Counted from the first letter of the stretch, positions 49,306 through 59,203 are shown. The stretch is DNA of 64,000 nucleotides from Rossellomorea sp. AcN35-11 (GCA_030388825.1 CP128835.1:3342001-3406000), one strand, 5' to 3'. The notes: generated by a model not told the origin, from the letters alone. Made by a program: numbers and translations.

Positions 49306-49933
49306 CTGAAGGATTCTCCTTCTTCTTCAAGTCCTTGAACATCTTCTTCCTTCCTTTATTCATTTCGTCCAGTTGTGCTTTCAAATGAGATTGAAATGAG
49401 TTGCCGGAAGTCGGATGTGTACCCTTTATCTTCATCAGCCAATCGGAAACCGCTGTTTTGGCATCTGGAAATTGACTTTCTTGATAGTATGAAACTAATT
49501 CTTCCATCTCTTTTTCATCATGTATCTCTTTTAAAAGCTGAATGTCTTCTCCTACACCGAGCACCAGTACTTGTTTTCCCACCTTGACAATCTGTACTGA
49601 TCGATTGCCTCCAAGGGGGGTTCCCCCTAAATGATTGATTATTTTGGTTTGTTGAAAGGATCTTCCTTTTTGATTAATGAATTTCAGTAAAAAATAGATG
49701 AGTGCTACAACAAAGATAAGTGCAACGATCATTTTGAGATAATCCAAAAAGGTAACCGAGGTAGCCACCCCTGATTCAGGGCTGTCAGCCTCAACATTTT
49801 TCTGTTCATCGCATTTCTCTGGATGCTCAATACAGTCCTTTACATTATTCACTTCTGCAAAAGCAGTTGTATTTACAACAGCTGCTGACAGGAAGATCAT
49901 GACAAGACTGACTAGTATCTGTAACTTCTTCAA
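49298..49933 (-). CDS. fliO: Flagellar biosynthesis protein FliO (FliZ in Bacillus)
   Basis: A 211-residue protein that helps assemble the export gate. It has a signal peptide (KKLQILVSLVMIFLSAAVV), an acidic periplasmic-side segment with two cysteines, one membrane helix (about 68-87) and a cytoplasmic FliO domain (IINHLGGTPLGGNRSVQIV). I chose TTG 49933 (MKKLQ) with AAGGTG six bases upstream over a GTG three codons earlier. Confidence 0.9.
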   Translation of the reverse strand: MKKLQILVSLVMIFLSAAVVNTTAFAEVNNVKDCIEHPEKCDEQKNVEADSPESGVATSVTFLDYLKMIVALIFVVALIYFLLKFINQKGRSFQQTKIINHLGGTPLGGNRSVQIVKVGKQVLVLGVGEDIQLLKEIHDEKEMEELVSYYQESQFPDAKTAVSDWLMKIKGTHPTSGNSFQSHLKAQLDEMNKGRKKMFKDLKKKENPSDE

Positions 49934-49957
49934 CACATGCACCTTCTTAGTAATCTG

Positions 49958-50320
49958 TTAGCTCAGAGCTTTCTGAATCGCTTCTATTACGCGGTCTGCC
50001 TGAAATGGCTTAACGATAAAGTCTTTTGCACCTGCCTGTATGGCATCAATGACCATTGCTTGTTGACCCATTGCTGAACACATGATGATTTTCGCTCCGG
50101 CATCCATTGATTTGATTTCCTTTAAAGCGGCAATTCCATCCTTTTCAGGCATTGTAATATCCATTGTGACTAGATCGGGCTTCAATTCCTTATATTTATC
50201 GACGGCCTGACTACCGTCTGCTGCTTCCCCCACTACATCGAACCCATTTTTTGTTAAAATATCTTTAATCATCATCCTCATAAAAGCAGCATCGTCCACA
50301 ATCAAAATTTTATTAGCCAT
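49958..50320 (-). CDS. cheY: Chemotaxis response regulator CheY
   Basis: A 120-residue single receiver domain that, phosphorylated by CheA, acts on the flagellar switch. Phospho-Asp54 in LVTMDITMPEKDG, acidic pocket in LIVDDAAF and Lys in FIVKPFQ are visible. ATG 50320 has GGAGGATG upstream; the frame opens three codons earlier. It sits between fliY and fliO as in B. subtilis. Confidence 0.96.
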   Translation of the reverse strand: MANKILIVDDAAFMRMMIKDILTKNGFDVVGEAADGSQAVDKYKELKPDLVTMDITMPEKDGIAALKEIKSMDAGAKIIMCSAMGQQAMVIDAIQAGAKDFIVKPFQADRVIEAIQKALS

Positions 50321-50344
50321 TACTTTCATCCTCCATCATTTACG

Positions 50345-51520
50345 TTATTTGAGTTTTTTAATGCGATCACTTTGACTTACAATATCTGTAATTCTCACTC
50401 CAAAGTTCTCATCGATTACTACGACTTCACCCTTGGCCATCAATTGGCTGTTGACAAGGATATCAACAGGCTCCCCTGCTAATTTATCAAGCTCAATAAT
50501 CGAGCCTGAAGAAAGCTCAAGTATATCCCTTACAGATCGGTTCGTTCTTCCAAGTTCCACTGTGACCTGAAGGGGGATGTCTAATAACATATTTAAATTT
50601 TTTGCTTCCTGCTGTCCCAATGTTGTCGGTTCAAAAGGACTGAAAGCAGCCGGTTGTACATTCACAGATTCTCCAGATACTCCCTGTCCTCCCAGATGCT
50701 GAGGTGAAGTATGGAAAGGAGTGTCACGAACCGGGGCCTCTTGCATGCCCCTATATTGGGTCTGCGGCTGTACATCCGCTTTTGGAGTTTCAAGAACGGG
50801 AGCAACAGGTGAAGGGATTTCTTCATCAGCCCCCCCATTCATTAATTCATCTACCAGACTTTTGGCAAAACTTAAAGGCAATAACTGCATAATGCTTGAG
50901 TCAATGAGATCTCCAATTTTCAAAGAGAAGGAGACCTTTACCAATAGATCTTGATCTGGAAGATTTTCCTCTCCCTCCCCTTCAGGGATATACATCAGAT
51001 CAATGGAAGGGGGTGAAATATCCACTTTCTTACTGAACACCGTTGACATGGAAGTTGCAACAGAGCCCATCATTTGATTCATAGCTTCTTGAACGGCGCT
51101 AAGCTGAATTTCACCCAATTCACCTGAAGGGTTCCTTCCGTCTCCTCCTAACATCAAATCAGCGATGATGGAAGCATCTGATTGTTTGATCACCAGCAAA
51201 TTCACTCCTGAAAAACCTTCTGTGTATTGAACTTGTATGGCGACATATGGATGAGGAAATTCATCTTCTAAATGTTTCTTATCAATAATGGACACTTTTG
51301 GGGTCGTGATCTCAACCTTTTGATTAAGTAAAGTGGACAGGGCGGTAGCAGAACTCCCAAAGGAGATATTCCCAATTTCACCTAAAGCATCCTCTTCCAT
51401 GGAACTAATGTAATCATTGCTATTTATTTCTTTACGCTCTTCAATTACTTCATCAGGCTCTGCGGAACCACGAAGAAGAGCATCTATTTCATCTTGTGAT
51501 AACATGTCATCACTCATCAT
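50345..51520 (-). CDS. fliY: Flagellar switch protein and CheY-P phosphatase FliY
   Basis: A 391-residue switch protein combining three parts: a CheY-binding N-terminal peptide (MLSQDEIDALLRG), a CheC-like phosphatase domain with two E..N helices (EEDALGEIGNISFGSSATAL and SAVQEAMNQMMGSVATSMS), and a FliN-like C-terminal domain (LLDIPLQVTVELGRTNRSV). A proline-rich linker (about 235-300) lies between. Start at 51520 overlaps fliM by 11 bases. Confidence 0.95.
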   Translation of the reverse strand: MMSDDMLSQDEIDALLRGSAEPDEVIEERKEINSNDYISSMEEDALGEIGNISFGSSATALSTLLNQKVEITTPKVSIIDKKHLEDEFPHPYVAIQVQYTEGFSGVNLLVIKQSDASIIADLMLGGDGRNPSGELGEIQLSAVQEAMNQMMGSVATSMSTVFSKKVDISPPSIDLMYIPEGEGEENLPDQDLLVKVSFSLKIGDLIDSSIMQLLPLSFAKSLVDELMNGGADEEIPSPVAPVLETPKADVQPQTQYRGMQEAPVRDTPFHTSPQHLGGQGVSGESVNVQPAAFSPFEPTTLGQQEAKNLNMLLDIPLQVTVELGRTNRSVRDILELSSGSIIELDKLAGEPVDILVNSQLMAKGEVVVIDENFGVRITDIVSQSDRIKKLK

Positions 51521-52509
51521 CGTCGTCTCCCCCCTTCAATGAATCTAAAATCTGCACCGCCAGTTTCTTATTTGACTTTCCTGGCTGAGCGATAAATTTA
51601 GGTATGTCACCCACTCTTACCGTCAAAGGATCATCGATTCGAGTGTTCATTTCTATAACGTCCCCGATATCCAGCATGAGGAACTCTTCGATCGAGATGT
51701 CAGAACGTCCTAATTCAGCAATGACTGGTACTTGGGCTCTCTTGATTCTTCTTTCAAGGTGTGCCGTTTCCTCGGGCTTACTCTCCTTACGTTTACTTTC
51801 CATCCAATAGCTTCCAGATAATTTTGGCAGGATCGGCTCAAGTAATACGTGAGGAATGCAAATATTGATCATTCCACTTGTCTCACCAATGGTTGTGTTT
51901 AAAGAAATGACAACAACCGTTTCATTTGGTGACACCATCTGCAGAAACTGAGGGTTCACTTCGAACTCAGCAAAGACCGGATCGACATCCACCACTGTGC
52001 TCCAGGCTTCTCTTAAGTTCTCAAATGCCTTTTCAAAGAGCTGACTCATGATTCTCGTTTCAATCTCGGTTAAATTCTCTACTTTGTTCACACTGACCCC
52101 TTTCCCTCCCATCACCCGGTCCATCATGGAATAGGCGATATTCGGATTGATTTCCATCAGGATCCTTCCATCCAGCGGAGGCAATTCATAGACATTCAGG
52201 ATCGTCATTTTCGGAACGGAGCGTATGAATTCTTCGTATGGAATTTGATCAGCAGAAGCAACACTTATTTGAACATACGTTCTCAGTTGTGCAGAGAAAT
52301 ATGTAGTCAGGATCCTGGAGAAATTTTCATGTATTCTTGTTAAGCTCCTGATTTGATCTTTTGAGAAGCGTAAAGCCCTCTTGAAATCATATACTTTTAC
52401 TTTTTTTCTCTTCTTCTTCTTTTTTAAAATCATCTGCACTCATTTCTCCTGTATTGAGAGCAGATAAGAGAGCATCTATTTCACTTTGAGATAAAATTTC
52501 ACTCGCCAT
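51510..52509 (-). CDS. fliM: Flagellar switch protein FliM, frameshifted in this sequence
   Basis: Rotor switch protein that binds CheY-P. The true N terminus (MASEILSQSEIDALLSALNT, the CheY-binding helix) lies upstream in another frame and is preceded by GGAGGTGA. The break is a run of seven T on the plus strand (52401-52407) where six are expected, joining EEEEKK to VKVYDFKRALRFSKDQ. Corrected length is 332 residues, the same as B. subtilis. The middle CheC-like and C-terminal FliN-like domains are intact. Confidence 0.93.
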
Positions 52510-52542
52510 GCCTTCACCTCCAAACACATCGTAATAGGCTAA

Positions 52543-52969
52543 TTATTGAATCATCATAGAGGTGATGTATACTTTTTCTACCATTCCTTCCTGCATTAGG
52601 GAGTTTACTTTGTCTTTAACCTTTGACTCAATCATTTCTTTACCCTTTTTCCCTTGCAGCTCTTCCGCCTTCATTTCAGACAGCTCTTCTATGATGATGT
52701 TATTCACTTGGAAATCTCTTTTTTTCTAATTCGCTCTTCGCTTTTTTACTATCCGTTTGTATCTTGAAGGAAATTCGGATAAAATCATTGCTCAATAGAT
52801 TGGTCGTTGTCTCCGGAATATCCACAGAGTTTTCAACGACTTCCTCGATGGAAGGTTCCTTTGCTTCTTCATCTCCCGTAAATTTCAGAATGACAACTAA
52901 AGCTATGACACCGACCAGAGTGATGGTAACCAATAAGATCATCATGATTGTCAGGGCTTTATTCTTCAA
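52543..52969 (-). CDS. fliL: Flagellar basal body protein FliL, frameshifted in this sequence
   Basis: Membrane protein near the stator that supports motor torque. One N-terminal membrane helix (LTIMMILLVTITLVGVIALVVI) and a periplasmic-side domain. The frame breaks at seven T on the plus strand (52719-52725; six expected), joining SELEK to RDFQVNNIIIEELSEM. The restored protein has 141 residues and ends KVYITSMMIQ. TTG start overlaps the swrD stop (TTGA). Confidence 0.9.
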
Positions 52970-53181
52970 TTCGTACTCCCTCCCTCCGGCTGTGAACTAA
53001 GTAGATTTGCTTTTTGAAAGAATGAAAGAGTAAGGGTTTGGACCTCGTCCACTGATTCCTTCACTACATATCGTCTGCCATTCGTTAAGAGAATCGTAGT
53101 GTCAGGAAACGCTTCAACCGTTTCGATGTATATCGCATTCAACGTAAACGACTTTCCATTCAGTCTGGTCAGTGTAATCAT
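52966..53181 (-). CDS. swrD: SwrD (FlbD family) swarming protein
   Basis: A 71-residue protein of the FlbD family, named SwrD in B. subtilis where it increases flagellar motor power for swarming. It opens MITLTRLNGKSFTLNAIYIE and contains TTILLTNGRRYVVKESVDEV. No membrane segment or catalytic motif. Between flgE and fliL as expected. Confidence 0.9.
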   Translation of the reverse strand: MITLTRLNGKSFTLNAIYIETVEAFPDTTILLTNGRRYVVKESVDEVQTLTLSFFQKANLLSSQPEGGSTN

Positions 53182-53232
53182 ATCTTTACGGGACCGATTT
53201 CAGTCGGTCCCTGCCTTCCTTTCCCTTACGGA

Positions 53233-54462
53233 TTATCGTTTCAAGTTCACCAGCTCTTGAAGAATTTCATCAGAAGTGGTGATGATTCTGGTGTTTGCCT
53301 GAAACCCGCGCTGAGCCGTTATCATCTCAGTGAATTCTTCTGAAAGGTCTACATTTGACATTTCAAGCGCACCGGATTGCAGGGATCCTCTTCCCTCTCC
53401 AGCTAATCCCTGGTTAGGAAGTCCAGAGTTATTGGAAGCTTGGAAGAGATTGTTTCCAGCTTTCGTTAAGCCCCCGGGATTCGAGAACGTAGCCAATGCC
53501 AATTGACTCAACACTCTAACTTCTCCATTTGAAAATACTCCATTCACCTCACCGGATGATCCGATATTGAAGCTTTCCAAATAGCCCTCAGAGTTACCGT
53601 CGACAGTGTCTACATTGGCAGATGATGAACTGTCAAATTGAGTGATCTTAGAGAAGTCCAGATCAATGGTTTGAGTAGGGTTAGCCCCCGTTGTATTATT
53701 TAACGTTATGGCAAACGGAACGTATCCTGTTGCTGGAGCAGTTACATTACCCGAATTGTCAAAAGTAAGGGTTGTATTGGCATTCACCGTTACTCCTGGA
53801 GTTAAGCTGGATACATTTACACCCCATGTATTTTGGGCAGTCTTTGTCATGACCATCTTTAAACTTATGTCTTGTCCGAGTGAATCTTTTACTTTTGTCT
53901 CAAGCTCCACCTCAGTGTTATTGGGTGCACTGGACTTTAAATTCCCATTATATACTGCCTTGCCTGTGGCCTGAGGGGCCATTGTAGTATTCGTATCAAT
54001 TTTAATATCAGCCGCAGCACTTTGGTTGACTACACCAGCTTCGTTGAGGGGATACCCTTGGACAAGATTTCCCTGGCCTGTAACAAGATTCCCATTTGAA
54101 TCCAGGTAAAAGTTTCCTGCACGGGTGAACAATTCATTATTACCTTGCCTCACTACAAAGAACCCGTCCCCTGAGATTGCTACATCCAGAGATCTTCCTG
54201 TAGTCTGAAGACTGCCTTGTGTTTGGATCGTATCAATTGAAGATAAAGATGATCCAAGACCAACTTGCTTGGCGTTTTGACCACCACGGTTTTCAGTCGC
54301 CCTGCTAGCACCTGAAACGGTCTGATTCATTAGATCCTGAAACGTGACCCGTCCTTTTTTATATCCATACGTATTCACATTGGCTATATTATTACCGATT
54401 ACATCCAGTTTCGTTTGAAAGTTTTTCATACCGCTGATACCTGAATACATTGAGCGTAGCAT
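53233..54462 (-). CDS. flgE: Flagellar hook protein FlgE (long form)
   Basis: A 409-residue hook protein. It has the rod-type N terminus (MLRSMYSGISGMKNFQTKL) and the C-terminal MSNVDLSEEFTEMITAQRGF segment. A middle region of about 145 residues (roughly 150-295) is absent from the short B. subtilis FlgE and contains several beta-rich repeats typical of the FlaE/D2 domain. Start ATG 54462 has a GGGG-rich site upstream; the frame opens 19 codons earlier. Confidence 0.94.
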   Translation of the reverse strand: MLRSMYSGISGMKNFQTKLDVIGNNIANVNTYGYKKGRVTFQDLMNQTVSGASRATENRGGQNAKQVGLGSSLSSIDTIQTQGSLQTTGRSLDVAISGDGFFVVRQGNNELFTRAGNFYLDSNGNLVTGQGNLVQGYPLNEAGVVNQSAAADIKIDTNTTMAPQATGKAVYNGNLKSSAPNNTEVELETKVKDSLGQDISLKMVMTKTAQNTWGVNVSSLTPGVTVNANTTLTFDNSGNVTAPATGYVPFAITLNNTTGANPTQTIDLDFSKITQFDSSSSANVDTVDGNSEGYLESFNIGSSGEVNGVFSNGEVRVLSQLALATFSNPGGLTKAGNNLFQASNNSGLPNQGLAGEGRGSLQSGALEMSNVDLSEEFTEMITAQRGFQANTRIITTSDEILQELVNLKR

Positions 54463-54534
54463 TTGTTTTTCCCCTTTCTTTTTAGCTGCTTCGGTCAGTC
54501 CGCAGCTCCAGGCTTCCATATTTGGTCCAGCCTA

Positions 54535-54918
54535 TTAATCTATTAAGATCGTTCCATTGATATTGGTGAAAATGTGTGAATGAGCTTCAAGACGGTCTAG
54601 CGCTGTAATGACAGTCTTATTTTTAGCACTTACGATAAGTGCGGCATCTTTCAAAATCACCAGCGAGTCGCTTACACCTTTAGACTTTGCTTCATCTACT
54701 TTCTTGCCTATCTTTTCCCATGTCTGTGGTGTAATAGAGATGCCCCGTTGTTCCATTCTGACCTTTGCATGCTTGCTGAGCTGCAATTGAGGTGAAGCCT
54801 GAATGGCTTTGTCTAACTGGACAGCAAATGATGAATCTCCTGGTGGTTTAGCACTATCTTTTGATCTGAAATGGGGTGCAATAGGTTGAGGTGAGCGATG
54901 TAAGTATGTCTTTTCCAT
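54535..54918 (-). CDS. Conserved flagellar operon protein (TIGR02530 type)
   Basis: A 127-residue protein found between flgD and flgE in gram-positive flagellar operons. It has a basic N terminus and the conserved segment QLSKHAKVRMEQRGISITP followed by SLVILKDAALIVSAKNKTVI. Function not established; context suggests hook assembly. ATG start, 11 bases after flgD. Confidence 0.85.
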   Translation of the reverse strand: MEKTYLHRSPQPIAPHFRSKDSAKPPGDSSFAVQLDKAIQASPQLQLSKHAKVRMEQRGISITPQTWEKIGKKVDEAKSKGVSDSLVILKDAALIVSAKNKTVITALDRLEAHSHIFTNINGTILID

Positions 54919-54929
54919 ACAACCACTCC

Positions 54930-55559
54930 CTAAGATTCGATTTTCATTAATGAATCACTCAAAATTTTATCTCCTGCTTCTGTATGAATCCAGATGTGGG
55001 AATCTTTCTTGGAAACGGAGCGTACGATACCGCTCGTTTCTCCGCCTTCACCATTCCAGGTGACGGTCTTCCCGATCAGTAATGAGGCATTTACTAGGGA
55101 CTCTTCAGGCACAGCAGCCGTATTCACCTGTGAAATATTCCCTGGTGTCAGTACGGTACCATCCTCCATAATAAATTCGACAGAATCGCCTTTGAAACGG
55201 ACTCCTTTAACGAACCCTTGACCCTCTTGTATTTCAGGGGCAACATTCTCAGATTCTATTATTTTATGCCATGTGACCTGTTTTCCAACAAATTGATTGT
55301 ATGAAATCAGTTGGGATTGACTTTGATTATCCACAAATTTCTCCATGGTTTTCGTCAGGTTCGTCATCTGCTCCAATGAAGAAAACGTAGCCATCTGGGC
55401 AATGAAATCCTTATCCTGCATCGGATTTAATGGATCCTGGTTTTGCAGTTGAGTCATAAGGATTTTCAGGAAATCATCTTTCCCCAGAATATCCTTACCG
55501 CCTTCACGGAGATTGGTTTGAACATTGGAATAAAGTAAGTTCGAATCGATCTTTGTCAT
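54930..55559 (-). CDS. flgD: Flagellar hook capping protein FlgD
   Basis: A 209-residue scaffold at the hook tip. The N-terminal FlgD signature LGKDDFLKILMTQLQNQDPLNPM and MATFSSLEQM are diagnostic; the C-terminal half carries two repeats (KGVRFKGDSVEFIMEDG and SGIVRSVSKKDSHIWI). Nine bases after fliK. Confidence 0.95.
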   Translation of the reverse strand: MTKIDSNLLYSNVQTNLREGGKDILGKDDFLKILMTQLQNQDPLNPMQDKDFIAQMATFSSLEQMTNLTKTMEKFVDNQSQSQLISYNQFVGKQVTWHKIIESENVAPEIQEGQGFVKGVRFKGDSVEFIMEDGTVLTPGNISQVNTAAVPEESLVNASLLIGKTVTWNGEGGETSGIVRSVSKKDSHIWIHTEAGDKILSDSLMKIES

Positions 55560-55567
55560 TTCATCAC

Positions 55568-56806
55568 CTATATTTCCGTATTTACTAGATAGTCCTTAAA
55601 GGATTGGGTCCTTTCCTCTTCCCTGTTGCCTTCATGATCGTTGTCATGCTGCTTATGTTTCTCAGAGGATTGTTGCTGGGATTGCCCTTTTGATTGCCTG
55701 TCCGCATCTGTAAGTGCCTGTGATACTTCAATCTTCTCTACTTGAAGGTTTTGTGATGTAAATGCCTGCTTTAAACCTTGAATCTGAGAATCCAGCATTT
55801 CTTTCGCAGTTGCTGTTGAAGCCAATATTTTTGCTGTCATCACTCCATTTTGTTGGAGGATTTCGATTCTTAGGGAGCCCAGTTGCTCTGGGTACAGCTT
55901 GATCAGCAGTTTACTCATATTGGGCTGAGAAACCAACTGGGATTTACTTAGGATATTCTGAAATTCCTTCACAAATTGTTCATGATGTAGGGAGCGGTTA
56001 CTCATTGGGAGATTCATGGAAACAGATTCTGTTTTCGGAAGAACAAAATGCAGATGGCTTCCTTGAATCGATTGGTGTGCTTTCTTCTCCCCTGTGACAC
56101 GTTCTATGGATGGCAATTTTTCAAGTGATTCAATAGGGGAACGTCTTAAGGATTCCTTTAGCACCCCTGTCCAATTCACCTGATTAGACTTTTTCGCAAT
56201 ATATCCTTCCACACCTTGTTGAACCATCTTCACCATGTCTTTTAATTCAGACGTTTTGGAAGCATCCACAATAAACAAATCCCGTTTAGCGGCCATTAAT
56301 TCTATAACCTTTACCAGTTTGACTATTCTCTCTATTGCACCATCTTCATTTGATATGTCCTTCTCCTGGATAATGGAGGTATGGAGCAGCTGCATGGTTG
56401 ACACCAGCACTTCATGAACATCTCCTCCAGATGCAGGGACGGGTGCCAGATTTCCCAAGATCCTGGATTGTAGTTCAGTTAAAATGGGGTTGATTGTCTC
56501 ATTATCAACATCAAGGATTTCAGCAATCCGTTCAAAGTCGAATTCCTCTAATTGTGTTAACTCTGCCAACTGCATATTTGTAAGACCCAGGCCTTCATCA
56601 TTAAGTTCAGTTATTCGGAGGATACTCTGGACTGTTACATAAAGAGCTTGCGAATCCGGCATATTGACCTCTTCTATCTCATCTACTTGACTTGAGACAT
56701 ATCCTAAAAACTTTGAAAAACCATCGATTTCATTTTTCATGGTGGATGATCCTTTTGAGATTCCCGCGACTTGTGTCGGTAATTGACTACCGATTCCGAT
56801 TTCCAC
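55568..56806 (-). CDS. fliK: Hook-length control protein FliK
   Basis: A 412-residue molecular ruler for hook length. The N-terminal two-thirds are variable and hydrophilic; the C-terminal domain has the conserved LYPEQLGSLRIEI followed by VMTAKILASTATAKEMLD. A glutamine-rich basic tail follows. I chose GTG 56806, eight bases from GGAGG; the frame opens three codons earlier within that site. Confidence 0.9.
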   Translation of the reverse strand: MEIGIGSQLPTQVAGISKGSSTMKNEIDGFSKFLGYVSSQVDEIEEVNMPDSQALYVTVQSILRITELNDEGLGLTNMQLAELTQLEEFDFERIAEILDVDNETINPILTELQSRILGNLAPVPASGGDVHEVLVSTMQLLHTSIIQEKDISNEDGAIERIVKLVKVIELMAAKRDLFIVDASKTSELKDMVKMVQQGVEGYIAKKSNQVNWTGVLKESLRRSPIESLEKLPSIERVTGEKKAHQSIQGSHLHFVLPKTESVSMNLPMSNRSLHHEQFVKEFQNILSKSQLVSQPNMSKLLIKLYPEQLGSLRIEILQQNGVMTAKILASTATAKEMLDSQIQGLKQAFTSQNLQVEKIEVSQALTDADRQSKGQSQQQSSEKHKQHDNDHEGNREEERTQSFKDYLVNTEI

Positions 56807-56832
56807 GTTATTCACCTCCCCTCATGAATGGT

Positions 56833-57427
56833 TTATCCTTCATCCGTCGAGAGCAACTCCGCATATCGCGCGGCATCTTCCGGTGGCATCTTTTCTAAAA
56901 TATCCGCCAGAGTATCCGGTTTGATACTTGAAAGAATCTTCATAGCCTCATCGTCATTCATATTCAACAGAACAGGGGCAGCACTCTTGGCTGACATAGA
57001 TTCAAACGTATTGACCACCTCTTTAAAGGCTCGTTTATTCTCTTCACCGATTTGCCGGAGCTCTTCCAGTTCTTCTTTTTGCTGCTGAATGGTCGCCTGT
57101 AATTGTTCGTTATCACTGTCTTTTTTTTCCATCTCGCTTTGGAGCTGGGCGATTTTCGCTTCTTGATCTTCTATTGAAGCTTGTAATGTGATCATTCGCT
57201 CCTGTAATTGTTCCCTATTCCTGGATTCATCCGAAGGAATGACCTTGTCCAAAAAAAGGAATCTCCGAGCTTATGGATTGCGCTTTTTCAAATACATTTA
57301 TTCCTGCAAATGTCATGATGACAAGAGCGAAGGTTATCGTAAAAAGGAGAGGAATGAAGACGATAAACACAGCTTTTTGAAAACGACTTGAATGCCCTTT
57401 ATTACCTTCTTCAATCACCTTTGCCAT
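56833..57427 (-). CDS. ylxF: MotE-like flagellar protein (YlxF), frameshifted in this sequence
   Basis: Membrane-anchored coiled-coil protein with an MgtE-N-like C-terminal domain, homologous to MotE. It has an N-terminal helix (AVFIVFIPLLFTITFALVIM), a coiled coil (about 65-125) and NMNDDEAMKILSSIKPDTLA at the C-terminal end. The frame breaks at seven A on the plus strand (57251-57257; six expected), joining SSEIPF to LDKVIPSDESRNRE. Corrected length is 197 residues. Between fliJ and fliK as in B. subtilis. Confidence 0.85.
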
Positions 57428-57431
57428 TAAA

Positions 57432-57887
57432 TCACCTTACTCCCCGTTTCATATATTGAACGACAGACACTTCATCTAACTGCTTACTTTCCAGCTGTTT
57501 AATACTCTCAATAAAACGATGAAAGTCTCTTTCCTTCATTTTTTCGTATTTCTTTACTTCCACATTCATTTCCAACAGTTTTTCTTCGTACCAGTTCATA
57601 CGATTCCTTGCCTGGATCACCATGTCCTGATAATATGAGATGGTTTTTTCCAAATTGATAATGAACTGTTGGTGATGACGAATGTCTTGAACGGATAAGC
57701 CCTCCTGCAATTTATTCTCTTGATGAAGTTCAAGGTTTTCTTTCTTTTTCAGGAACTCATAAAGTTTCTCTGCGACTATTTCAAACTTCTCAATTGAACC
57801 CCTGTACATTTCCTGGACCTCATCTTTCTCCTTTTCCTTTAATGCTAAAATGCGCTGAAACCTGTATTGATAACTCACTTGCTTCAT
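57432..57887 (-). CDS. fliJ: Flagellar export chaperone FliJ
   Basis: A 151-residue, largely alpha-helical coiled-coil protein (few prolines, many E, K, Q) that links the ATPase FliI to the export gate and escorts substrates. It opens MKQVSYQYRFQRILALKEKE. ATG overlaps fliI stop (ATGA). Confidence 0.9.
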   Translation of the reverse strand: MKQVSYQYRFQRILALKEKEKDEVQEMYRGSIEKFEIVAEKLYEFLKKKENLELHQENKLQEGLSVQDIRHHQQFIINLEKTISYYQDMVIQARNRMNWYEEKLLEMNVEVKKYEKMKERDFHRFIESIKQLESKQLDEVSVVQYMKRGVR

Positions 57888-59203
57888 CCACCTTTTTTCG
57901 ATAGGTTAATAAGCTCATTAACACTCGTGGCAAGAGAAACCTGTTCATTTACATCCTGCTTTAAAAAAGAGATGATACCCGGATAGTGCTGGATAGCTTC
58001 ATCAACCTCACGGGATGTCCCTTTCTTATATGCACCAATCTGGATTAAATCTTCGGAGTTTCTATAAGTACTCATTATTTCCCTTACTCTCGTAGCCGCC
58101 TGAATATGTTCCTTTGAGGCAAGATGATTCATGAGCCGGCTCACACTTTTCAGGATATTGATGGCTGGATATTGACCTTGGTTGGCAATTTGACGGTCTA
58201 GCACAATATGACCATCCAGTATTCCCCTGACAGTGTCTGAGATAGGTTCATTCAAGTCATCCCCATCCACCAGGACGGTATAAAACGCTGTAATGGTCCC
58301 AAGTATGTTTGTTCCCGTTCTTTCCAAAAGCTTAGGTAAAATGGCGAAAACAGAAGGCGTGTATCCTTTAGTGGTAGGAGGTTCCCCCACCGCTAATCCT
58401 ATTTCCCTCTGAGCCATCGCTACACGTGTGGCGGAGTCCATCATGAGCATGACATTCAAGCCCTTGTCCCGGAAGTATTCGGCGATGGCAGTTGCCGTAA
58501 AGGCGCCTTTTATCCTCATCAGGGCAGGTTGATCTGAAGTAGCCGCCACTACAATCGTCCGCTTTAATCCTTCTTCTCCTAAATCTCTTTCGATAAATTC
58601 CCTTACTTCTCTGCCTCTCTCACCTATTAACGCAATCACATTCAGATCTGCTTTCGTGTTACGGGCAATCATACCGAGGAGTGTACTTTTCCCCACACCA
58701 CTTCCTGCGAATATGCCCACCCTTTGACCTTTACCAACAGTCAGCATACTGTCGATGGCTTTAACACCCACCTCCATTTTTTCATCAATGGGAGGTCTTG
58801 ATAAAGGATTGGGAGGATCTTGTTCAGTATAGGCTGTGCTTAAGCCACTGGGCAGATGGCTTCCATCAAGGGGATGCCCCAGTGAATCAATCACCTTACC
58901 AATTAAAGATGGTCCGATTTTAATTTCTAACGACTTTGCTGTTCCTTCTACTAAACTACCAGGAGAGATATCCTGCATGTTCGTATAAGGCATGAGAATG
59001 ACTAAATCATCATTGAATCCCACCACTTCAGCCAAAATCGCCTTCTTCTTCCCCCGTGAGAGAATATGAATACGACAAACCTCACCGACAGAGGTTTCAG
59101 GACCCTGGGATTCAATCATTAAACCAACAACCCGTTTCACCTTGCCGTATTTCTTGAAAGTGGGGATATGCGGGATATGTTCAATCAGATCTTCTGCCTT
59201 CAT
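57884..59203 (-). CDS. fliI: Flagellum-specific ATPase FliI
   Basis: A 439-residue F1-beta-like ATPase that powers export. Walker A is GSGVGKST (167-174), with LIGERGREVREFIERDLG and the Walker B region LNVMLMMDSATRVAMAQRE. It overlaps fliH by four bases. Confidence 0.97.
   Translation of the reverse strand: MKAEDLIEHIPHIPTFKKYGKVKRVVGLMIESQGPETSVGEVCRIHILSRGKKKAILAEVVGFNDDLVILMPYTNMQDISPGSLVEGTAKSLEIKIGPSLIGKVIDSLGHPLDGSHLPSGLSTAYTEQDPPNPLSRPPIDEKMEVGVKAIDSMLTVGKGQRVGIFAGSGVGKSTLLGMIARNTKADLNVIALIGERGREVREFIERDLGEEGLKRTIVVAATSDQPALMRIKGAFTATAIAEYFRDKGLNVMLMMDSATRVAMAQREIGLAVGEPPTTKGYTPSVFAILPKLLERTGTNILGTITAFYTVLVDGDDLNEPISDTVRGILDGHIVLDRQIANQGQYPAINILKSVSRLMNHLASKEHIQAATRVREIMSTYRNSEDLIQIGAYKKGTSREVDEAIQHYPGIISFLKQDVNEQVSLATSVNELINLSKKGG

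Noticed and set aside
57251..57257. Programmed frameshifting as a regulatory device in ylxF, fliL and fliM
   Set aside because: No stimulatory structure or upstream site was seen, breaks also occur in unrelated essential genes, and sequencing error explains all of them more simply.
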